Source: Hymenobacter mucosus
GTDB taxonomy: Bacteria; Bacteroidota; Bacteroidia; Cytophagales; Hymenobacteraceae
Reading direction: 5' to 3'
NCBI RefSeq assembly: GCF_900188255.1
Contig: NZ_FZNS01000012.1
Location: 52,494 to 116,493 of the forward strand
DNA: 64,000 nt
A program made the translations under genes and the position numbers. The notes beneath the pieces are model-generated. The model saw nothing but the letters and a program-made list of their open reading frames with translations. It was not told the origin of the DNA and did no database searches. Below are positions 30,801 to 45,800 of the stretch, in pieces (position 1 is the first letter of the stretch; each line of letters opens with the position of its first letter).

Positions 30801-33800
30801 GTGGCAACGCTATCAAAGCCAGCAAGTAAACAGGCAAGTGCTGCGGGTAGGCTACGAACTTGGCCCTGAGCTTCCACCCAATGTGGATGGCCTGCGAACG
30901 GCAAACATCACCTGCCTAGAAGTATCAAATAAGGAACAGGCAGGTGAATGAGCCCCAAACAAGAGTAGGAAGCTATCCAGACCCATATTCATTCAATAGG
31001 TTAACACAGGCTTTAGGCTCTTAGAGTTTCTAACGACCTATGCGACCTGTAGGATGTTCTTACTGTCCATGAAGCTTCTCGTATATCAGGGATAGGACAC
31101 GTGGGGTAGGCCCTGTTTACCACTTACCAGCCGCCGAACTACTGGAACTGGATGTCGGCGGCGACACCGACTTGCTCACGGCCGTGTCGGCGTTCAACGC
31201 CAGTACCAGGGCACCTAGAAATAAGGCGTAGGCAGGACGGCGTAACCACGCGGGTAGCATCGTCGTCGGAGCCTGCCGTGCGTCGAGGCGAGCCTGCAGG
31301 CGGGTAAAAAAGAATGGGCGGGGCTCGGGTGGGCCTAGCGGCTGCAACGCGCGCAACCGGGCAGTCCAGGCTTCGTCTTCTTCCGGAAGGGGAGGTAAGG
31401 CAGACATGCGGAATTCAAACTAAGTGAGGATGAAGAAACTGGCGCAGACGTTGCCGGGCTCGAAACAAGAGCGACTCCACAGCCGACACGCTAGTGCCTA
31501 ACACAGCAGCTATTTCTTCGTAGCTCAGCTCCTGCTCGTGGCGCAGGGTGAAGGCTACCTGCTGGGACTCGGGCAGGCGGGCAATGGCGTCGAGCAGTTG
31601 CTGCTGCTGCTGCTGGCCTTCCAGTAGAGCCTGCGGGTGTTGATGGTCGGGCGGCTCGTGCAGCACCTCGTGGTTAATTCCCAGTAGGTTGGTTAGCAGG
31701 GTAAAGCGCTTTTTGGTCCGGTTCTTCCGCTGCTGTTTTAGGGCTCGCGAGGTAGCGAGACGGTAGAGCCAGGTGCTGAGAGCGGCCTCGCCCCGAAACC
31801 GGTCAATGGTCTGGTAGACTTCTACAAATACTTCCTGGGCTACATCTTCGGCCTCCTCGGGGGAGCGCAGCAAGCTCAGGGCCGTACGGTACACAGGCCC
31901 CTGGTAGCGTTCAACCAGCGTACGAAAGGCCGCCGCACTGCCCGCCTGGAATTGGGCCACCAGCTCGGCGTCGGTAGGGGAGGAACTCACGCGTAAATCG
32001 ACTGAAGGACCATAGATCGGCAGGGGTGGCGCGAAGCAAAGGGCTTCGCGTGCAGTATATATTACATCACGAAAGCCTAATATTCATTGCTGCCTGCTGG
32101 CAAAGAACCTACTACTCGCTCAGGTGGCCAGGGGGCATCCAAGTCGCGCGGGGCATAGCCGTACGGATTCTTTGAGTCTTTGCCGGCATGCCACAATACC
32201 CACAAACCCACCAGAAGCGGCGGCAAGCTGAGTAGTTGGCCCTGATTGAGCAGGTTGTCATGCTCAAACGCAACTTGGGCTTCCTTTAGAAACTCGCCCA
32301 GGAAGCGCTGCGTGAACAGCAACACTAGAAACAGGCCAAGTAGGAGCCCGCGCGGGGTACGCTCTTTGGTGCGGTGCCAGCAATAGTAGAGGAGCGACAC
32401 CAATAGCAGGCAGTACAGCGCCTCGTAGAGTTGCGTGGGGTGGCGCGGCACGGCCATCAGCGAGTCCAGACCAATGGGGGCGTCGGCGGGTAGTACCTGG
32501 TGGCTTACGTCGCCACTTGGCAGGCGCACGGGGTGGGCCACCTGTACCGCCCCGGCGGGCAGCGGGCGGGTAGCAGGCAGCAAGTGCTGGGTGTCGCGCG
32601 GAAACACCACAGCCCAGGGCACGGTGGTGGGATAACCGCCAATCTCGGAGTTCATGAAATTGCCCAGGCGGATGAGGGCGCCGCCGATGCAGACCACTAG
32701 CACGATGCGGTCGAGCACCCAGAGGGTATCAAACTTATTGTTGCGGGCAAATAGCCAGCAGGCCAGCGGAATGCCCAAGGTAGCCCCGTGTGAAGCCAGC
32801 CCGCCGTGCCAGATTTTAACTGCTTCCAGTGGGTCTTTCAGCAGCAGGTCGGGCTCATAAAAGAAGATGTGGCCCAGGCGCGCACCCACTACTGTGCCCA
32901 CCAGCACGTAGATGGTCAAGACATCCACCCAACGCGGCGACACGTGCTCGCTCCGGAAAATGTACTGAAATACGGGCGTACCCACGACAAAGCCTAGCAT
33001 GAATAAGAGCCCGTACCAGCGGAGCGTGAGTGGGCCAACAGAGGTAATGACGGGGTCTAAGTTCCAAACCAGGTAAGCAAGTAGGGAAGTCATGGGCAAG
33101 AGGATGGAGGTAACTTTAAGCAGCAGAAGCCGAACCAGAAAAGGGCCAACTACTACTTAGGTCCCAGTCCCCGCAGAAACTTGCGGGGGCTCCTACCTTT
33201 TATTTTTGGGGCTCCCTTTTCACCCGCTAGCTATTGCGCACCTCCCTTGATATCAACGGTCGGTAGGGACCTGAAACTCCTATTCGGACTTGTGCTGCCT
33301 CAGCTAAGCAATCCTTTAGGCTTACTAGCGGCTCCCTACGGGCTTCCCGCTAACCACGGGCTACTGCTGCAAGGCTTGCTCAATGGCTGCCACGGTGGCC
33401 GTTCCTGCCGAAGGACGCGGAGCGCTGGTCAGGCGAATACGGCCCTGACGATCTAGCAACAAATAAGAGGGGTATTCTACCACATTATAGGCAGTGGGCA
33501 CGATGGCATCTGGGCTTCGCAGCTGTACTTGCCCAAGGGCCGTCAACTGCTCGGTAGCGAGTACGCGCTGCCATTTCTGCTCCGCATCGTTCACCGCAAT
33601 GGACACAAACACCACGTCGCGGCCCGCAAACTGGCGGGCAAGCTGGGCACTGGCCGGTAGTTCTTGCCGGCAGGGCGCGCACCACGTTCCCCAAAAGTCG
33701 AGGTAGACCACTTTCCCCCGAAAGTCCGTCAGTGACACCGGGCAGCCTTCGTGGTTCAAGAGCGTGAACGACGGGGCCGGCTGACCGGGCTGCAGGTGCC

Positions 33801-36800
33801 GTAGGTCCCGCAAAAATTGCTTGAGGTTACGGCTGAGCAGCGTATCCCGGTTCTGGGCCTGAAAGGTAGGGTAGGCCGCCATCACTCCCGTCAGGTTGTC
33901 GGGCAATTGAAAGGTAAATAGCTGATATAAAGCCCAGTCACGGGCCCGGTTCGGCCCGAAGTCAGCCGTGGCTATGGCATAGAGCCGGGCGGCTTCGGCG
34001 GGGTCGGCGCGCAGTGGGCCATCGGGTAGCAGCCGCCCGCCATAGGCAGTGAGCATGCGTAGCACGGGTTCGCGCGTCACCTGTTCGTCTAGCTGCTGGC
34101 GGGGCAGTTGGTGCAGGAAATCATAATACCCTGCCGGCAATACAGCCGCTTGCTTGGCGACCGTGCGGTGGTAGCCGGGATAGTCGAGCAACAGACGGGC
34201 CCACTCCAGATCAATATCCAGGGCCGCTTGGCGCTGAAAGGCTGAGGGAAGCGCGTTAGTGACCTGGTAGCGCGCTAGGAAGGCGTGTTGCTGCTGGCGA
34301 AACGCGTCGGCCAGGTGCCGCATCTGCGCGGGCGTCGTTGCTGGGGTGCGCTGGCGCTCCGGCGACGCAGCAGTGGGCGCGGCCTGAAAGCGCCACAGAA
34401 CATGGGCCAGGTAATTATTGGCAGCGGCCCCGCGGCCAGTGTAGCGCACAGTTTCGTCGAAGTGGGCAAAGTCCAGGGTAAGGTGCAGACTGTCGCCCGG
34501 ACTCAGGTAGAGCGGGGTGCGCTGACGGGCATACGAGAGCGAGGCTGAGGTAGCACGGGGTAGCCCAGTTACTACCAGGGTAAAGTCGCCGCTGGCACCC
34601 AAGGGCGTTTTAACCTGCTGGGAGCCGTACCATAAGCGCACGGTGTCACCGGCGGGCGCGTGGGCGAGGTGGCCGCGCACGATGGTTCTACTAGGCCGGT
34701 GTTGGGAGGACCACGCGCTGGTGGCCGCCGAGAGCAGAGCTATTGCACCTAGCAGCCAGGAAAGAGAAGGGAACATAATGATAGCGTGCGACTAGCGGTA
34801 AATTGGTGAGGCAACTTACTAAAGAGAGCTTATGGGTGTGAGAATATATTGCGTGCCGGAAAAATCAACGCGCCGTAGCAACTCGGGGCAGGTGACTACT
34901 TATATTTCCTCGGTATGCATGTGAGAAATAAGGGTGATGATAAGCAACCAAGGAAATAACTGTGCTATAACTTCTTGAATAGCCCAAAAACAACGCGTAA
35001 GGCATAGTAAAAGCGCGTAAGATAGGTATGGAAACTCTTTCCAGGTTGCTTTGACAGGTAGAACCCTTGCTAAGGTAGTGGACCGGCTAGAGTCCGCTCA
35101 ATAAACTTACAGCCAGCTAATTAAGTGTATTGCGCCAAAGCCAATTTACCACCTCTGACTTACTCTGAAGAGCAAGCAGCCAATCTTATTACTGCCCCTC
35201 CAGGATAGGGATAGGTAAGAAGCCGCAACCCTTGCCGATGGGGCTATTAGCAGTGCGTGTGCAGAGCCTAGGCGGGCAAGAAGCTGCTAGTTGCGTAAGG
35301 CATCCGAAACTTTTCGCAGGAACTTTATGGTATGAACTCTCTGTGCTAGCTCACGTTCGGCGCTTTGTCAGTTAACTGCTTCGCCTTTTTCCTGCCCGTA
35401 TGTCTCTTGCTGCCCCACTCGACAGTCTGACGCTGCTCGCTATTTTTCACGCCTTGCCAGGTGCCTACCTCCTGCTTTCCCCCAAGTTCATTATTGAGGA
35501 GGTTAGCAACACCTACCTAGCCGAAACCCTAACGGAGCGCCATCAGCTTGTCGGGCACTACCTCTTTGAGGTATTCCCCGATAACCCGCAGGCCCAAGAG
35601 GCACATGCCGTGCGCAACCTACGGGCTTCACTTGAGCAGGTCTTGGCCACTGGGCAGCCCCACCAAATGGCCTTGCAGCACTACGATGTACCCAACCCGG
35701 AGCAGCCCGGCCAGTTCACGGAACGCTACTGGCTGCCCACCAACATTCCCCTGCTCGATGCCACGGGGCAGGTGCGTCACCTGCTGCACAGTGTAGTCAA
35801 CGTTACCGACCAGCAGCGCACCCAGGCGCAGCTCAGCGAAAGCCAACGCCGCGAGCAAGTGGCCCAGGCTCAGGCTGACCAGTTGGTACGGGCCACCCTC
35901 GATAGTTCGACGGCCATTATCCAAGTGTTTGATGCCGTGCGCGACGAAGCCGGCCATATCGTGGATTTCCGCTGGACCCTGGTCAATGAGCAAGCAGCAG
36001 CTCAATACGACACTAACTTAGTGGGGCAGCGCCTATTGAGCCTCAACCCCGGCGTAGTTGAGACCGGCATTTTTGAGCGCTTCGTGCAGGTCGTGGAAAG
36101 CGGCCAACCGCATGCGTACGAGCAGGAGTACCGCCACGAGCAGTACGACGGCTGGTTTGAGCAGTCGGTAGTGCGCCTGGGCGATGGGGTCGTGAGTACA
36201 ACTACTGACATTACCGCCCGCAAGCAGGCGGAAGCGGCCCTGAGGCACTCCGAAGAGCGGTTTCGCGCGTTAGTAACCCAGGCCGCTGTAGGTATCGCCG
36301 AAACGGAAGAGGAACGCTTTACCTACGTCAACGACCGTTTTTGTGCCATAACGGGCTACCCTCGCGCTGAGCTGATAGGGAAGCTGGTCAGTGACATCAC
36401 GCATCCTGATGATGCGGTGCGCGACTTACACTTGCTGCGGCACCTCTACGCCACGGGCGAGCCGTTTACGGTCGACAAGCGCTACGTGCGTCCCGATGGC
36501 TCGCCGGTGTGGACCCTAGCTAGCGTGACCTCCCTCCATAGCATCCCGGACCACCCTAACCGGGGCTTTGCCGCTTGTATTGATGTCACTGACCGCAAGT
36601 GGGCCGAGCAGGAGTTGCAGGCCGCTCATGCGCGCACAATCGACATCCTGGAAAGCACTACTGATGCCTTCTATGCCCTGGATGCCGAGTTTCACTTCAC
36701 CTACGTCAACCAGCGGGCGGCCCGGCTCTGGGGGCGTAACCCCGAGGCACTGCTGGGACGACACTATTGGACGGAGTTTCCCTCGGCCGTGGGCAGCGAA

Positions 36801-39800
36801 TCATACAAGAAACACTACCAGGTGCAGCAAGAAGGCCGGCCCGTGCAGTACGAAACCGTATCGCCGCTGCTTGGCACTTGGATTGACGTTAACATTTATC
36901 CTGGGCAGCAGGGCGGGCTGTCGGTGTTCTTCCGCGACATCACCGAGCGCAAACGTACGGAGCAAGCCCTACGCCACTCGCGGGAGCGCCTGCAGGAAGC
37001 CATATCTATTGAGACTGTGGGCGTAATCTTCTCCGATTTGGAAGGCAGCATCCACGACGCCAATGATGCATTCCAGCGCATGAGTGGCTACTCCCGCAAC
37101 GAGTTCGTCAGCGGGCAAGTGCGCTGGGATGAGGTGACGCCACCCGAGTTCATGACCATCACGCGTGTTTCCCAACAGGAACTGCTCGCTCACGGGAAAA
37201 ACACGCCCTACGAAAAGCAGTTCCTCCGTCCGAACGGCTCGCGCTGGTGGGGGTTGTTCGCCGGCAAGCGCCTGAGCGACACGGAATGCGTGGAGTTTGT
37301 CGTGGACATCACCGAAACCAAGCAAGCGCAGCACCAGTTGCACGACTTTAACCGGCAGCTGCAGCGCATGAATACCGATCTGGACAACTTTATCTACACC
37401 GCCTCACACGATCTGAAAGCACCCATCGCCAACATTGAGGGGCTACTGCAGGCCTTGCAACACGAGCTGCCTGCGCAGGCCCGCGTGGGCACCGTACCGG
37501 CCATTCTGCAATTGATGCAAGAGTCTACGGCGCGCTTTGGCCGCACCATTGGGCACCTGACGGATATCTCGCGCTTGCAGAAAGAGTTCGACCAGCCTGT
37601 CACACCAGTTAGCCTGGCCCGCGTGGTGGCTGAGGTGCAGTCGGATCTGGCACCTTTGCTAGCGCAAACTGGGGCGCACATTTCCGTGGCGATACCGGAA
37701 CACGTGACGCTGACTTTCTCGGAGAAAAACCTACGCTCCGTGGTTTACAATCTGTTGAGCAACGCCCTCAAATACCGCCACCCCGACCGGGTGCCACAGG
37801 TTTGCCTGAGCTGCCAGAACCAGGGGCAATATCAGGTCCTCGCCGTGCAGGACAATGGCTTGGGGCTGGATCTGTCGCAGGGGAAAGAGAAGCTGTTTGC
37901 TATGTTCCAGCGTCTGCATACGCACGTGGAGGGGTCGGGCATTGGCCTCTACATGGTTAAGCGCATGGTCGAGAATATCGGGGGCCAAATTGAGGTGCAT
38001 AGTCAGCTTGATCAGGGCTCCACCTTTCTGGTGTACTTTCCGCAAGGCTAGCTATATAGCACAAGAGGGCGAGGGCACCTTGCAGCAGGTGCCCTGGTTC
38101 CCGTTGATAAATTGAAGCGGCGACACAAAGCAGGATGTGTTTCGATGAACTAACCCTGCATTTATTGGAGTATTGTTGTGGACAAAAGCATGATCATTAG
38201 ATGATTAACCCTTAATCCTCCACATCTTGAACACCACGCTCAGACCAGCTGCCAGCACCAGGGTTGGGACGTCCACTAACGAGCAAGTGGCCAACACGAC
38301 TACCGCTCCGCTGAAGGCGCCAATGGCCGCTGCCGTAATACCTTCTACAAAGGCCCTAATGGCTGGGTGCTGCCCATACCGCTTGAAGTAAAGCGCCTGC
38401 ATCAATGCCAGCACGTAGCAGGGCAGAAACGTGGCCAGCGCCGCTACATACGCGCCCGGCGGGCCCGCTACTACATGCTCACTCCCAGTACGAGGAAGTA
38501 AAGAAGTTTGCCCCCGGCAGAGTCACCTTACGGAACGCTACAGGTAAGCCCGTGCAGTAGGCTACCCGTGAGAAAATAAAAGAGCCGCTCCTTCCGGGGA
38601 GCGGCTCTTTTATTTTCTCACGGGTAGCCTACTGCAGTGTATCCAGCCCAAAAAACTGTTTCTACAAGGGGTTCTGCACAATGGCTTTATTGACATTGAG
38701 CTCGGCCTGTGGAAACAGGAATTGCCACTCCTTGACGCCAGCCTCCACCCGGAGGTTGCCACCGGTGAGAGCCCAAGCCCACTGGGCAATATGGTTCTTG
38801 CCTGTTCTATCCAACGCGCTATTGGTGCGTTTCAAGTCCAGGAACCGGAAGCCTTCGCCCCACAGTTCAATCCGGCGCTGGAAAAGGATTTCGTCTACCA
38901 AGGCCTGCCCCGTACGGGTAGACCGCACGTACTGCGGGTCTCGCGCACTCACCAGCGTAAACAAACTGCCAGCGGCGGAAGCCAGCCCTTGCCGGGCCTC
39001 GGCTTCGGCCTGGATCAAATACAGCTCGGCTAAGCGCATATGCGGCACGTCCCCAATGCTCAGGTTGGGGTCTGCCACCAGAAACTTCTTCTGCCCGTAC
39101 GGCGCTTTCACGCCCCCAGCAGGAACCGGGATACTGGCCCCAGTCGGGTCCCAGAGGGCCTTGCGGACGTCGGTGGCCGGGATTTGATTGTAGAGCACCG
39201 AGTTAATTTTCTTCGGGTTTTGCCGGATGGCGGTCGAGCTATAATTGGCCGACATGTAGGCGAAGAAAGAGTAGAAATAGTTAGTCTGGTCGGCCTGCAT
39301 TTTGCTGCCCCACAGCCACTCCGGGTTTTCCACACTGTTGAACCCGCTCGTGTACTGTGCCCGGCTCATGAGGGTAGCGCCGCTCTGCTGGATGGCCTCC
39401 TGCGCAAACCGTGCGGCCACGGGCCAGTTTTGCATAGTGAGGGCCACCCGAGCTTTGATGCCTTTGGCTACGGCCGCGTTAAAGTGGGATTTTGCCGGGC
39501 GGTTGCCCAGGCCAGTCAGCAACCCGATGGCCGTGTCCAAATCCGTATTGATCTGGGTGTATACTTCCTCCACGGTAGCACGTGGTTGGCCTTCCGTGGT
39601 GCTAGTAATCAGCAAGGGCACTCCTAGCTGGCTGTTGGTTTTACCAGCTTCGTACCGCTCGCCAAACGCCTGCACCAATTGAAAATGAGCCCAGGCACGG
39701 TACACGAGGGCTTCGCCAATTATCATCTGCTTTTCCGCTTCCGGGCCGGTTGCGTTGTCTAAGCCATTGATGAGGATATTGGCGTTGGCGATGATGCGGT

Positions 39801-42800
39801 AATAGAAATAGTACCAGGCATGGTTGTACGTGGTAGAAGAAGTAGCATTACGGTGCGACGTCCAGTTGTGCTCATTGGCCCACCAGCTGGTGCCTAGCGT
39901 CTGCACCCAGTCTTCCCCCAAGGCATCCATCATAATCTTCATGGAGCCTTCTCCACCCTGGTTTTGGCTACCATTGTGTTGTAAATACAGTATCCGATGG
40001 ATGCCATTGAGTGCGGCCATCCCATTCTTAGTGCTGGACAGCACATTCTCCTCGGTCACCGCATTGGTTGGTGCCGTTTCCAGATACTCCTTCTCACAAG
40101 AGGAAAAAATCATTGCGCTGGCTAGCAACGCGCTGTATATCGTCTTTTTCATGACCAATCAGTTGCTACAAAGAAAGATTCAACCCCAAAGAAAGCACCC
40201 GGGCGGGCACGTACACCGCCGACGTCGTACCCGAGAAGGTTTGCGCCACGTTCATTCCCTTTCTCTTGGAAACCAACGCTAGGTTTTCGCCCGTGGCGAA
40301 GATGTTCACGTTGCGCAGCTTGAGCCGGGTAGTGAGGGGGGCCGGGATATTGTAACTCAAGCTCACCGAGCGGAAGTTCAGGTAAGAAGCATCCACCAAC
40401 CACCGGTCAGACGCCGCTGCTAGGTTGGCCGTATTTCCTACTTGCAGCTTGGGAACGTCGGTGATATCACCAGGATTCTGCCACCGGTCCAGCATGTCCT
40501 TGTGCATGGCGCCGCCGTAGGTGCCGTGGTTCATCAGGGTCGCATACTGGCCGTCATAGAACTTGCCTCCTACCGAGTAGGTAACCAAGGCTGACAGGGT
40601 AATTCCTTTAAAGGAGAAGGTGTTGGTGAAGCCACCCGAGAACTTTGGAATAGCCGTGCCAGCGTAGTGGAATCGGCCGTTGTTGGCGTTCCAGGTTACG
40701 GTATCGGAGCCGATGATCTTGCTGTTGGCTTCGTTGTAGGTGATGGCCCGGTAGAGCGCATTCCCATTTTCTGGATCAACGCCGTAATATTCCCGCAGCC
40801 AGAATGCCTGCAAATCCTCGCCTACTTTCAGCTTCTTGGTGCCAGATACCAGTTCTGGGTAGGGCAGCTTGGTTATCTTGTTTTTAAAGGTAGTCCAGTT
40901 TACATCAAGGTTCCAGGTGAAGGCATCTGTTTTGATGATGTCACCAGCCAGCCGGAGCTCAACGCCCTGGTTGTACATGGCCCCCACATTTTCAATTCGG
41001 TTGGCTACTCCACTGGAGAGCGGGAGCTGCACTTCGAACAGCAGGTCCTCGGATGTCCGCTTGAAATACTCAGCCGAACCGTTCAGACGATTCTTGAGCA
41101 ATGCGAATTCAATTCCTGCATCGAAGCTGTTGTTCTTCTCCCACACCAGGCCCCGGTTACCCAGGGTTGCTTGTGAGAAGCCCGGCTCGGCGGCGTTGTT
41201 CTGGCCCAGCGTGTAGAGTGCCTGCCAAGCGTAATACTGGCTGCCGTCTCCGTTTTCAAGGTTTTCGTTGCCCACTTGCCCGTAGGAAGAACGAAGCTTG
41301 ACCATATCAACCCAGTTGGGTTTGGTGAAGAAGGTTTCCTGGTCCAGGCGCCAAGAGCCCCCCACAGACCAGAAGCTGCCCCAGCGTACGTCCTTATAGA
41401 AGCGGGAAGAGCCGTCGCGCCGATACGAGGCGGAAACTGTGTATTTGTCGTTGAACGTGTAGTTCGCCCGCCCGAAATATGACTCTATTCTATGCTCTTG
41501 CAGGTACGTGTTGAAGTTATTGATGGTGCTGAAGTTTTGCAGCTCCGTATTATCGGCAATTACCTCGCCTGACTTAGAGCCGCTCAGGTAGTCCCGGCTC
41601 CGGCTGTAGTTCTCGTGGCCCAGCAATGCATCCACCGTGTGCACGCCCGCTAGCGTCCGGTTATAATTGAGTAGCTGGTTGGCCGTGTAGCTCGTCAGGT
41701 TATACAGCACGCGGCCCGCTCGCCCGGCTGGGGCACCATCGCCCACTTGGGTGTTTTCGTAAGTTTGCTCTTCGTAGTTGGTGATATCCGCGGCGAAGTT
41801 GGCCGTCAACTTGAAGTCCTTCAGGAAGGTAATTTCCCCGTAGGTCCTGCCCCCAAACACGTTGCGCCGGTAGAGGTAGTTGTTCCATTCCGTTTCGGCC
41901 ACAATGTGCCGGCCCGGGTACACTGGACGGGTCATAGTGGGAGAGGAGCCTCCCAGATCGTACACCCGTTCGCCATTCGCGTCCAGTACATAAGCGCCCG
42001 TGGCGGGGTCGTGCTGGTAAATAGGGTAGATCGGACCAATTCCGCGGCTGAAGAAAAAGGGATTCACGAAGCCCGTGGAGCTACCCGTATTGGCCTGATT
42101 GGAGTTGGTCAGGGTGTAGTTTATGTTCACGCCAGCCTTAAACCAGTTGGTCAGGTTGGTGTTGACGTTCATCCGACCCGAGAATCGCTCGAAGTCTGAT
42201 TTAATCAAATACCCCTTCTCGTTCAGGTAGCCCAACGAAACATAGTAGTCGCTTTTCTCAGATCCGCCATTGAAACTCACCGTATAATCGGAGCGGGAAC
42301 CGTCCCGGGTCAGGGCCTTTTCCCAGTCCAGGTCATCTTCCCACAACAACTGCGCATCCGGATTCAGTGTGCCATCTTGTAGAACAATCTGGTTGTTCGG
42401 AACATTGAATGGGTTGTAGCCCAATAGGCCCTTAATGTCGGCAGTTGCCCGTTGGCTTGCTTGTGCCCTGGTAACGGTTGCGCTGACTAAGCTATTTCGG
42501 TAGGCTTCCCACATCAGCGGGTAATACTCGTACGCGTTTACGCGCTCATACTCGGGAATTGCACGCGAGGAAACGCCCTGCAACGCCCGCAGATTCACCT
42601 GCACCCGGTCTTTCTTGCCCTTCTTGGTAGTAATCATCACCACCCCATTGGTGGCCCGGGAACCGTAGAGAGCCGTAGAGGCCGCATCCTTCAGTACCGA
42701 GATGCTGGCTATATCCTCCGTGTTCAGGTTTGATAAACCGGCTGTGTACGGTACCCCGTCCACCACGTACAGCGGGTCGTTGGCGTAGTTTACTGAGCTA

Positions 42801-45800
42801 AACCCCCTGATACGGATGTCAGGGCCGGAGCCCGGCTGCCCAGAACCGGCGGAAACCTGCACCCCAGGTGCTTGGCCAGCAATGGCGTTGGTAATGTTGG
42901 TTACCGGCCGTTGCGCTAGTTTCTCGGCTCCAATCTGCGTTACGGAACCGGTGTACGTCGCCGGATCTGCCGTACCGTAGGCAACTACCACTACTTCATT
43001 GAGGGTTTTGGAGTCGCTGGCCAAGCTCACATTGATGGTGGATTGGCTGCCCACGGTCACCTCTTTATTGAGGTAGCCGATAAAGGTAAATACCAGCGTC
43101 CCGCCGCCGGCTGGCACGTTTATGCTGTAATTTCCTTGCTCATCGGTTGGCGCGGCTGTAGAAGTCTCTTTCAGATGGACTGTTACCCCGGGCATTCCTT
43201 CGCCCGTAATGGCATCGGTCACTCGTCCTGTCACCGCCTTGCTCTGTGCCAACGCCTGCGTTGAGAAGGCTGACATCAAGACAAAGCTAGAAAGTAAAGA
43301 TTTCTTCATGTGGATTATGTTTTGTTGAATGATCAAGGTGTTTACTGCTCTACTCTACCGTTTTCTGGCATCTCCCACTCACTACTTTCTACACGCTACC
43401 AAGCCATGTTCCAACGGGATACGATACTTCTCCTCAAGGCCTTGAGAGGTGGAAGTGCTATGGGTGCTTCCAAAGAGTAGTAAGGGAATAGCTTATTGGC
43501 CGTTATTCCTGGGCAGGCGTGCGCCTGCTACTCCTGATTAGAGTGCATAGGGACGTACTCGCAGTAATGAGTGTAAGCCAGAAAAGGCGCTTAGATAAGG
43601 ACAGGTACGCTCATCGGCGTTGGGTCTTCCGCATCTACTATTTCACCGGTAATATCTACCGCGCTACTCACAAATCGCTCTTCATCGGGGGTGAAATCTG
43701 CAAAAGAGATAAGCGTATTATTCTCCCATGTACTTTGTATTATCGGTTGAGACTATTTCGTTTACAGATGCTAATAAAGAGTATAATATCAACAATCACA
43801 TAATTGTGTTAGTATTTTTATCTGTACAGCGACAGTATGATTGCAGATATTGCAACCAAAATCGGAGGGAGTCTATCTTATAAAAGTTATATAAAGCCTG
43901 GTGCTGACTTTGAATAATTGTACTTTTACACGCAAAAACTGTTGATACATATTTTTTTCAGTAACTGACGTGATTGGTGATTATGCAGAGCATATCTCGA
44001 CCTCCCATGCTTCAGTAAAGTTGAAGTTGCAATCGTTTTGCAAGAGGATACAAGCCGACAATAGTCCAGATTGGGCCGGAATACAGCTTGCCAAGGCCCG
44101 GCGCTGGAACAGGCAAGCAGTTGTGCACACGCAAAAAAGCCTGAACTACTATTTGGTAATTCAGGCTTCTTGCTTTTATCGTGTGCTTCCTTAGCCGTGC
44201 TAGTTTGCTGGCTTAGATGGTTTCACGTACTTATCCAGCCACGCATTCGTCTCCCACAGCACGTGGAGCAGGTTTTCGCGGGCTGCGTAGCCATGCGCCT
44301 CCGCTGGTAGCACTACATAACGAGCAGTAGCGCCCTGGCCTTTCAGCGCGGAGAAGTATCGCTCGCTCTGAATGGGAAAAGTACCTTGGTTATTGTCGGC
44401 TTCGCCGTGGATAAGCAGAAGAGGGGTCTTCATCTTGTCGGTGTAGTTAAACGGCGACATAGCATTGTACACCTCGGGGGCCTGCCAGTAGCTGCGCTCT
44501 TCACCCTGAAATCCGTAGGGGGTGAGGGTACGGTTATAAGCGCCACTACGGGCAATGCCCGCTTTAAACAGGTTGGAGTGCGACAGTAAGTTGGCCGTCA
44601 TAAACGCGCCGTAGCTGTGGCCCATCACGCCTACACGGTCAGCATCCACTACGCCCAAGCGCGCTCCTTCATCAATGGCTGCCTTGGCGCTGCTCACTAG
44701 CTGCTCAATATAGGTATCGTTGGGGTCTTTGCTACCCTCTCCAACTATCGGTACGCTGGCATTCTCCAAAACGGCGTACCCTTGGGTAACCCAGAATACC
44801 GGCGAGCCCCCACCCAGGCGGGTAAAAGTGTAGGGGGAGCCGCTCACCTGTCCAGCAGTATTTTTATCCTTGAATTCTAAAGGATAGGCGGACATGAGCG
44901 TAGGCAACGGGCCGTCGCTTTTCTTGTAGTTTGGGGGCAGGTACAGGTTGGCCGTCAACTCCACCCCATCGGCGCGTTTGTAGTGCAGCACCTGTTTGGG
45001 GAAGCTGCCGCCAAACGCCGCGTACGGGTTCGGGAATTTCGTTACGGCGGTGAGCTTATCTTTTTTAGTGGCGTCGCGCAGGTAATAGTTCGGCGTTTGC
45101 GTAAGCGACTCGCGGCGAGTGAGCAACTGCCGATTTTTGCCGCTGGCATCAATAATGGCTACTGGCACCTCGTATACGGGCGCTTCTGACCGCCACCAGC
45201 GGGTAGTTTTTTTGCTGGTTAAGTCTAGTTCGTCCACAAAAGGCCGGTCGCCTTCGGGCGAAGCACCCGTGCCCAACAAGTATAGGCTCTTGCCCGCAGG
45301 CCCCCCCGTGAGCAGCACCGATTTTCCTTGGGCATTGCGGTGCTCGTACGGCGTGCCGGGGTCCTGGTACTTATCTTCCGACGACCCTTCGAACAGCACA
45401 GCGAGCGGCACGCTTGGCTTGCTAGGGTTCAGTTGCCAAGTAGTTTCGTGTCGGTCCGCCCAGCGGTAACCTCTCATTAAAGCTAGTTGGCTGGTGCCCC
45501 AACTCAACCCACCAAAGCGTAGGGGCAAAGCGGCCAGTTCCTGAGGCGCGCCCGTAAACGGTGCTTCCAGGGTGAACACCTTGTCGCGGATGTCCGCTTT
45601 GGTTTTGGGGTTGCCGCCGTCTTGGGCTTCCACGTAGTAGAGCGTAGCGGGCACATCGGCACGCCACGCGTGATTGCGCGGGCCGGTAGGTACTGCATCG
45701 TTCCCAATGGGTACGGCATCGGCCAAGGGCAAGTCAACCACTGCTTTTACTGAGGCCCCAGTGTTCATATCCAGCACATCGATGCGCTGTGGAAACCGGC